Below are positions 15,265 through 19,490 of a stretch of DNA of 19,490 nt, in pieces. Under the pieces are notes generated by a model. It saw only the letters and a list, made by a program, of their open reading frames with translations. It did no database searches and had not been told where the DNA came from. The translations under genes were made by a program, and so were the position numbers. Origin of the DNA: Podila epigama. Its lineage: Eukaryota > Mortierellomycota > Mortierellomycetes > Mortierellales > Mortierellaceae. The number at the start of each line of letters is the position of its first letter. Position 1 is the first letter of the stretch. Location: positions 1 through 19,490 of the forward strand of contig JAAAVE010000432.1 of assembly GCA_015679605.1 (NCBI GenBank), read 5' to 3'.

Positions 15265-15528
15265 ATGAATTTATCAATTACTTTGTTCTTAATAGGAATT
15301 TTGGGATTCATCTTGAATCGTAAAAACATAATTTTATTAATAATTTCTATTGAATTAATGTTATTAGCAGTAACCTTCATGATCCTTATCTCATCTTTTG
15401 CCTTTGATGATATCTTAGGTGAAATTTATGCAATTTATATTATAGCAATTGCAGGTGCAGAATCAGCTATAGGTTTAGGGATCGTTATAGCTTTTTACAG
15501 ATTACGAGGGTCTATTAGAATTAAATAA
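15265..15528 (+). CDS. nad4L: nad4L, NADH dehydrogenase subunit 4L
   Basis: The 87-residue protein has three membrane helices (about 3-19, 24-47, 54-81), the normal size for ND4L, a proton-pumping-arm subunit of complex I. Diagnostic features are NRKNIILLIISIELMLLAVT with the conserved helix-2 glutamate and IAIAGAESAIGLGI with the helix-3 glutamate. The start is the ATG after a poly-A leader. nad5 follows on the same strand, the usual fungal nad4L-nad5 pair. Here they are separated by 211 nt, whereas in many fungi they touch or overlap. Confidence 0.97.
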   Translation: MNLSITLFLIGILGFILNRKNIILLIISIELMLLAVTFMILISSFAFDDILGEIYAIYIIAIAGAESAIGLGIVIAFYRLRGSIRIK

Positions 15529-15555
15529 TTCTATCCCTCTTTCCTTTCCTATTTG

Positions 15556-15618
15556 AGGATAAATTTTATTTTCGGGAGCCTAGGATAAATTATATTTTCG
15601 GAAGCCTAGGATAAATTA
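15556..15618. repeat. Tandem repeat, 2.4 copies of a 26-nt unit
   Basis: Units start AGGATAAATT and contain TTTTCGG and AGCCT, at 15556, 15582 and (partial) 15608. They sit between nad4L and nad5, so they lie in the shared transcript. The repeats may account for part of the unusual spacing between these two genes. Confidence 0.8.
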
Positions 15619-15739
15619 AAATTAAATTTATTTCAAAGGCTTAAATCCTTAAATTTTAGGCTTCCTTAAAAAAAAATAACCAGTAAAACTGATATTTATT
15701 ACGTTTTATAAATAAAGAGGAATTTTTTTTATATTTTTA

Positions 15740-15987
15740 ATGTATTTATCAATAATTTTAATACCTTTAATAGGTTCAATATTCAGCGGATTGTTTGGAC
15801 GTAAATTAGGGGCTCAAGGTAGTCAATTCATTACTACTTTCGGGCTTATAGTTACGTGTTTATTATCTTTTACAGCGTTTTATGAAGTAGGTTTAAACCA
15901 TTCGAGCGTTTCAGTAAATTTATTTAGCTGGATTGATTCTGAATATCTATTAGTATCGTGGGGATTTACATTTGATAGTTTAACAGT
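15740..15987 (+). CDS. nad5: nad5 exon 1, NADH dehydrogenase subunit 5
   Basis: The exon encodes 82 complete codons plus GT of codon 83. It opens MYLSIILIPLIGSIFSGLFG, the standard ND5 N-terminus, and ends VSWGFTFDSLT(V). ND5 is the distal proton-pumping, antiporter-like subunit of complex I. The splice site is placed so that the exon ends in T and the intron in G, and GT plus T restores valine before [14 protein letters not shown]. The frame continues without a stop into the intron and its endonuclease. Confidence 0.95.
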
Positions 15988-17455
15988 TTTATTTGCGGGT
16001 TTTCTTTGTATGAAGGGAACAGAAGCTGTGTTGGTTAAAATCCAACTGTATAAGAAGATATTTATTCAAAAATTTTTAATTAACTGGTTGAGATATCCTT
16101 CATTCCAATTAATATCTCTTAAGGGTTTTTCATTTAACTATTCTTTATCTAGATTAAAAAATAAAGGAATGAACTATTCAACTATTAAAAATATCGACCT
16201 TAATATTGAAAAAGCTAATTTGGATTCAAATTTCTTAGAATGGTTCGTAGGGTTCTGTGACGCTGAAAGTTGCTTCACTATTAATCATTTAAAAAAAAAA
16301 GATAAATTTTCTACTTCAAGGTTTTCATTTATGTTTAAAATAACATTGCATAAAGACGATGAAAAGGTTTTAACATTTATTAGGGATAAATTAGGAATTG
16401 GAGGAGTTCGTTTTTTTAAAGATGAATGTATATTTAATGTTACCGACCAAAAGGGGATTACTTTTTTAATTTCTATTTTCGATAAATATAATCTAAATAC
16501 TTCAAAACATCTTGATTATTTAGATTTTAAAGAAGCTTTCCATTCTTATTTTAATAAAGATAAAAATTTAAACCCTAAGGATGTAAATAATAAAATATTA
16601 AATTTAAAAAATAAAATGAATACTAACCGTATTTATTTTGATAGACCAGAAAATTCTAAAATAATAATTACGAAAAATTGGTTACTTGGGTTCATCGAAG
16701 GAGATGGCTCATTTTTCTTAAGAAGAGATAATTTAACGCCTACGTTTTCCATAGAATTATCTGGAGTGCAACTTCCTGTTTTGGTAAAAATTAAAGAATT
16801 TTTAGAGAATTCAGCTCTAGGTTTTGATACTTATTCTTTATATAAGCTAAAAAACTCTTCTACTATAGCAATTAATTTAAATAAGGCTAGAAATAGTGAC
16901 GGTAAAAGTAGTGTATCACTTACTATAAAAAATATCTATGTTTTAAATAATTATTTGATACCTTTATTAGCCGATATGGAATTTTTAACTAAAAAAGGTA
17001 AAGATTTTCAGGATTTTAAAATTATTTGCCAAATAGTTTATGTAGGGGCTCATAGAAAAGAGGAGATCAGATCCTTAATCTTAAAATTATCAAACACAAT
17101 GAATAATTTTAGATTATCTACTTATAAAGGAGCAATAGAATATTTAAGTATAGAAGAAATAGAAAAACTATTATCTACTACACCTACTTTTGAACATCTT
17201 CTTGACGGAAGAGTGATAGATTGTGTAACAAAAAAAGTACTCCCTAGACAAAACAGTTGTGTATACAAAATTTATGAAAAACATGGTGTTTTTACTTTGG
17301 CTAATTCTTTAAGCGAAGCTGCTTCAATTATAGGTTTACATCCAGACACTTTAAGTAAATATCTAGACCTTGAAATTCTAAATTCAGAGGAAGTACTCGT
17401 AGAAGTTAATAAATATAAAATTAGAAGAGTGCGTGTATTTTTTCCTACTAAGTAA
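15988..17455 (+). CDS. LAGLIDADG homing endonuclease in nad5 intron 1
   Basis: The frame is continuous with nad5 exon 1 (571 codons in all) and ends at TAA 17453. Counting from the nad5 start, LAGLIDADG motif 1 is at about 166-180 (LEWFVGFCDAESCF) and motif 2 at about 313-327 (NWLLGFIEGDGSFFL). A C-terminal NUMOD1-like segment includes FTLANSLSEAASIIGLHPDT. Such proteins are usually released from the exon-intron fusion by processing; they make the intron mobile and may help splicing. It resembles the nad1-linked nuclease at 4815-6224, sharing GF(V/I)EGDGSF, MNN-RLST and the tail domain, so the two may be relatives. Confidence 0.92.
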
Positions 17456-18018
17456 CGGACCGCTTATGATTTTATTTTCTTTATCTTTTTTTTCGTAAAA
17501 ATTTTTGAATAAATAAATACCATTTTATACCCTTATTAAGGGTATCTATCAATTAGTGAAACTAAATAATTTCATTAACAAGTTTTTAGTAAGAACAAGT
17601 TATATATAAAGTAATATATTGATAGAGGGCCCCCACGGGAAGGGTTTTTATTTTTACCCCCCCCCCTCCGGGCCAAACAGGTATAATTAGGAATTGAGCA
17701 AGATTATAATCAAACAATTCTATACTTATACACATCGGTGAAAACGGTTAAAGAGAATATACTCCAAGACCGTCGGCAGTTATAAATGTCGCTACAGACT
17801 GGTTCACCAAGGTTAGGCTGAAATGTCTGTCTAAATGTACAGTCGAGCCCTATAACGAGTGCGATATCGTAGGGAGGAAATATTTATCAAAAAAATACTA
17901 CGCACAGTAGATAGCCTTTCCGCAAAGGTCAGTAACTCCTAAGTAGAGAAACTACTCTTAATGTCTATTCCTTAGTGATGATTTCAGAGGTGACATTAAG
18001 GCAAGTTAATTAGGGTTG
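15988..18018 (+). other. Group I intron 1 of nad5
   Basis: A 2031-nt intron holds an endonuclease frame in its first 1468 nt and a ribozyme-like core in the last 350 nt. The proposed P7 pair is ACAGAC (17794-17799) with GTCTGT (17825-17830). A hairpin TACCC/GGGTA lies at 17527-17543, and a GC-rich insertion with GGCCC/GGGCC ends and a long C run at 17628-17675. The borders follow the group I rule (T before, G at the end). The subgroup is not assigned. Confidence 0.85.
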
Positions 18019-18487
18019 TTCTATGCTTATTCCTATCGTGTTTATCTCTTCACTAGTTCACATGTATTCAATAGGATATATGGGAGCTGATCCTCATACG
18101 CAACGATTTTTCAGTTATTTATCGGCCTTTACTTTTTGTATGTTATTATTAGTATGTGGAGATAACTTATTAGTATTGTTTGTGGGATGGGAAGGTGTTG
18201 GTGTATGTTCTTATTTACTAATTAGTTTTTGGTTTACAAGAATAGCTGCTACTAAATCCGCAATACAAGCAATAGTTACTAATAAAGTAGGAGATTGGGG
18301 AATGTCTATAGCTCTTTTTGCAATTATTTTTGTATTTGGGAATTTAGATTATTCTAACATATTTTCTTTAGCTCCATATATTAATACAGATATATTAACA
18401 TTTATATCTTTATGTATGTTAATTGGTGTTATGGCTAAATCAGCTCAATTAGGTCTTCATGCTTGGTTACCTACAGCCATGGAGGGT
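18019..18487 (+). CDS. nad5: nad5 exon 2
   Basis: The exon completes codon 83 and runs through [20 protein letters not shown] to [11 protein letters not shown]. It contains the ND5 core helices, the conserved glutamate motif [18 protein letters not shown] and the TNKVGDWG loop. It ends at GGT (18485-18487), where ND5 normally continues PTPVSALIHAATMV; here the frame runs into intron sequence and stops at 18533. Exons 1 and 2 total 717 nt (239 codons). The remaining exons lie beyond the window. Confidence 0.95.
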
Positions 18488-19490
18488 AAAATAAATCATA
18501 ATTATTTTCGTTTTAAAAATGTTTTAATAGTTTAACTACCCCAGGGGGAAAAAACTATTTGTAATGAGATGCAAAAATTCTCTATAATAAATAAAAATAA
18601 ATCTTTAATCCCTATTTTTTAGTGTAACCCGCAAGGTTATGGTCATAAAATGAATGTTTAAGGTGAACAAGCCTTAATAGTTAAAGTCAAGAGGTGCAGC
18701 TAGTAGATTTAATCGGCACCCAAAAGGGCTGGAATTGTCTACCTACTGGAGTATATTGTACGTCTTCGTTTGACCTTTCAATTTCTAAAATGAAGTATTA
18801 AAGTTAGGTCTTATCAACCTACTAACTATATTTATTTCGATAATTAATAATATAGTCATCCCTACTCAAATTATATATAATCAAAAAAAAATGTTTAACT
18901 TATTTACAACTCTTAATACAACTATGTATTTTTCGCAAGGAATAATTCTTAAAAATTATTCAACAAATTCTAAATCTTTAATTTGGGTTTATGATATTAA
19001 TTCACAAACTTTAGTAGAAAATGCTCCATTTATTAATAATTCTGCTTGTGCTAAAGCTTTAAATATAAACAGACATACTGTAGCATCTTACTTAGATAAA
19101 GATAAAATTTTTAACCATAAATGGATTTTTAGTACATCTCCAATTGAGTTAGAAAATTTATCTAAATGGTTAATAAAATCTACAGTTTGGGAAGCTTTAG
19201 TAGGCGATTTACTTGGTGATGGACATATCACTAAACCTAGTAATACAGGTTCATCAAGAATTGAATTTACTTTTTCAGTTCAAAATTTACCATATTTGAA
19301 TTATCTTAAATCTGATATTTATAAAAACATATCTGGTTTAAGTGATCCTATTCCTTATCCTAATCCTAAAATTACAGGAAAAGAAGCTACTCAATATTGG
19401 TTTGGTTCTTTAACATTACCAGCTTTAGGAAAACTACATTCTATTTGGTATAAAAATGTTGAAGGAAAAAATATTAAAATATTGCCTGAT
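18488..19490 (+). other. Intron 2 of nad5, group I type, incomplete at the window edge
   Basis: The coding frame breaks after MEG, and non-coding, structured sequence follows (18540-18840, with stems such as CCCGCAAGG and AGGTGCAGC...GGCACC), then a LAGLIDADG gene. The T-ending exon and the intron-type nuclease point to group I. The 3' end is outside the window. Confidence 0.8.
18891..19490 (+). CDS. LAGLIDADG (family 2 type) homing endonuclease, partial
   Basis: A frame from ATG 18891 stays open for 200 codons to the window edge, so it is truncated here. Residues about 30-85 look like a NUMOD1-type DNA-binding repeat (SLIWVYDINSQTLVENAPF, CAKALNINRHTVASYL). A first LAGLIDADG motif follows near 100-112 as ALVGDLLGDGHITK, then IEFTFSVQNLPYL, a pattern typical of the LAGLIDADG_2 family and unlike the other nucleases in this window. 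The start is not fused to the nad5 exon. The DNA-binding domain precedes the nuclease domain, the reverse of the order in the other three HEGs. Confidence 0.87.
   Translation, partial: MFNLFTTLNTTMYFSQGIILKNYSTNSKSLIWVYDINSQTLVENAPFINNSACAKALNINRHTVASYLDKDKIFNHKWIFSTSPIELENLSKWLIKSTVWEALVGDLLGDGHITKPSNTGSSRIEFTFSVQNLPYLNYLKSDIYKNISGLSDPIPYPNPKITGKEATQYWFGSLTLPALGKLHSIWYKNVEGKNIKILPD

Overview
The window reads as a piece of a fungal mitochondrial genome. It is AT-rich, carries cox2, nad1, nad4L and nad5 split by group I introns, has LAGLIDADG and GIY-YIG homing endonuclease genes (HEGs), a scattered tRNA set, and many short GC-rich hairpin clusters. An early-diverging (non-Dikarya) fungus is my guess, from the double-hairpin elements and the gene-terminus duplications; the sequence does not prove the lineage.

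Layout. 1-7753 is read from the minus strand. In transcription order it holds nad1 exon 1, a group I intron, nad1 exon 2, a LAGLIDADG HEG, then two displaced partial copies of the nad1 3' end. A hairpin-bearing spacer follows. Then come cox2 exon 1, a small group I intron, the cox2 last exon fused in frame to a GIY-YIG HEG, a second copy of that last exon fused to a frameshifted LAGLIDADG HEG, and tRNA-Met. 7754-15264 is a tRNA-rich spacer with Arg(UCG), a tRNA-His fragment, His, Arg(UCU), Phe, Gln, Ser(GCU), Pro and Leu(UAA), packed with GC-rich hairpin elements and one unrecognised short hydrophobic reading frame. 15265-19490 is the plus-strand pair nad4L and nad5. nad5 has a 2.0-kb group I intron with a LAGLIDADG HEG fused to exon 1, and a second intron with a different LAGLIDADG HEG that runs off the window.

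Two systems stand out. First, the 3' ends of cox2 and nad1 have been duplicated and linked to HEGs. Each copy boundary carries the same short motif (ACACCCCC(C) on the coding strand). This looks like mobile modules made of a gene C-terminus plus an HEG, which replace the resident C-terminus and push the old one downstream. At nad1 three generations are stacked. Second, GC-rich double-hairpin elements follow one grammar, AGCT - hairpin - TGCA - hairpin - AGCT. One sits inside the oldest nad1 copy, where comparison with the intact nad1 gives an empty site and a duplicated AGCT.

The genes form parts of respiratory complex I (nad1, nad4L, nad5) and complex IV (cox2), with mitochondrial tRNAs. No rRNA, atp or cob gene was seen.
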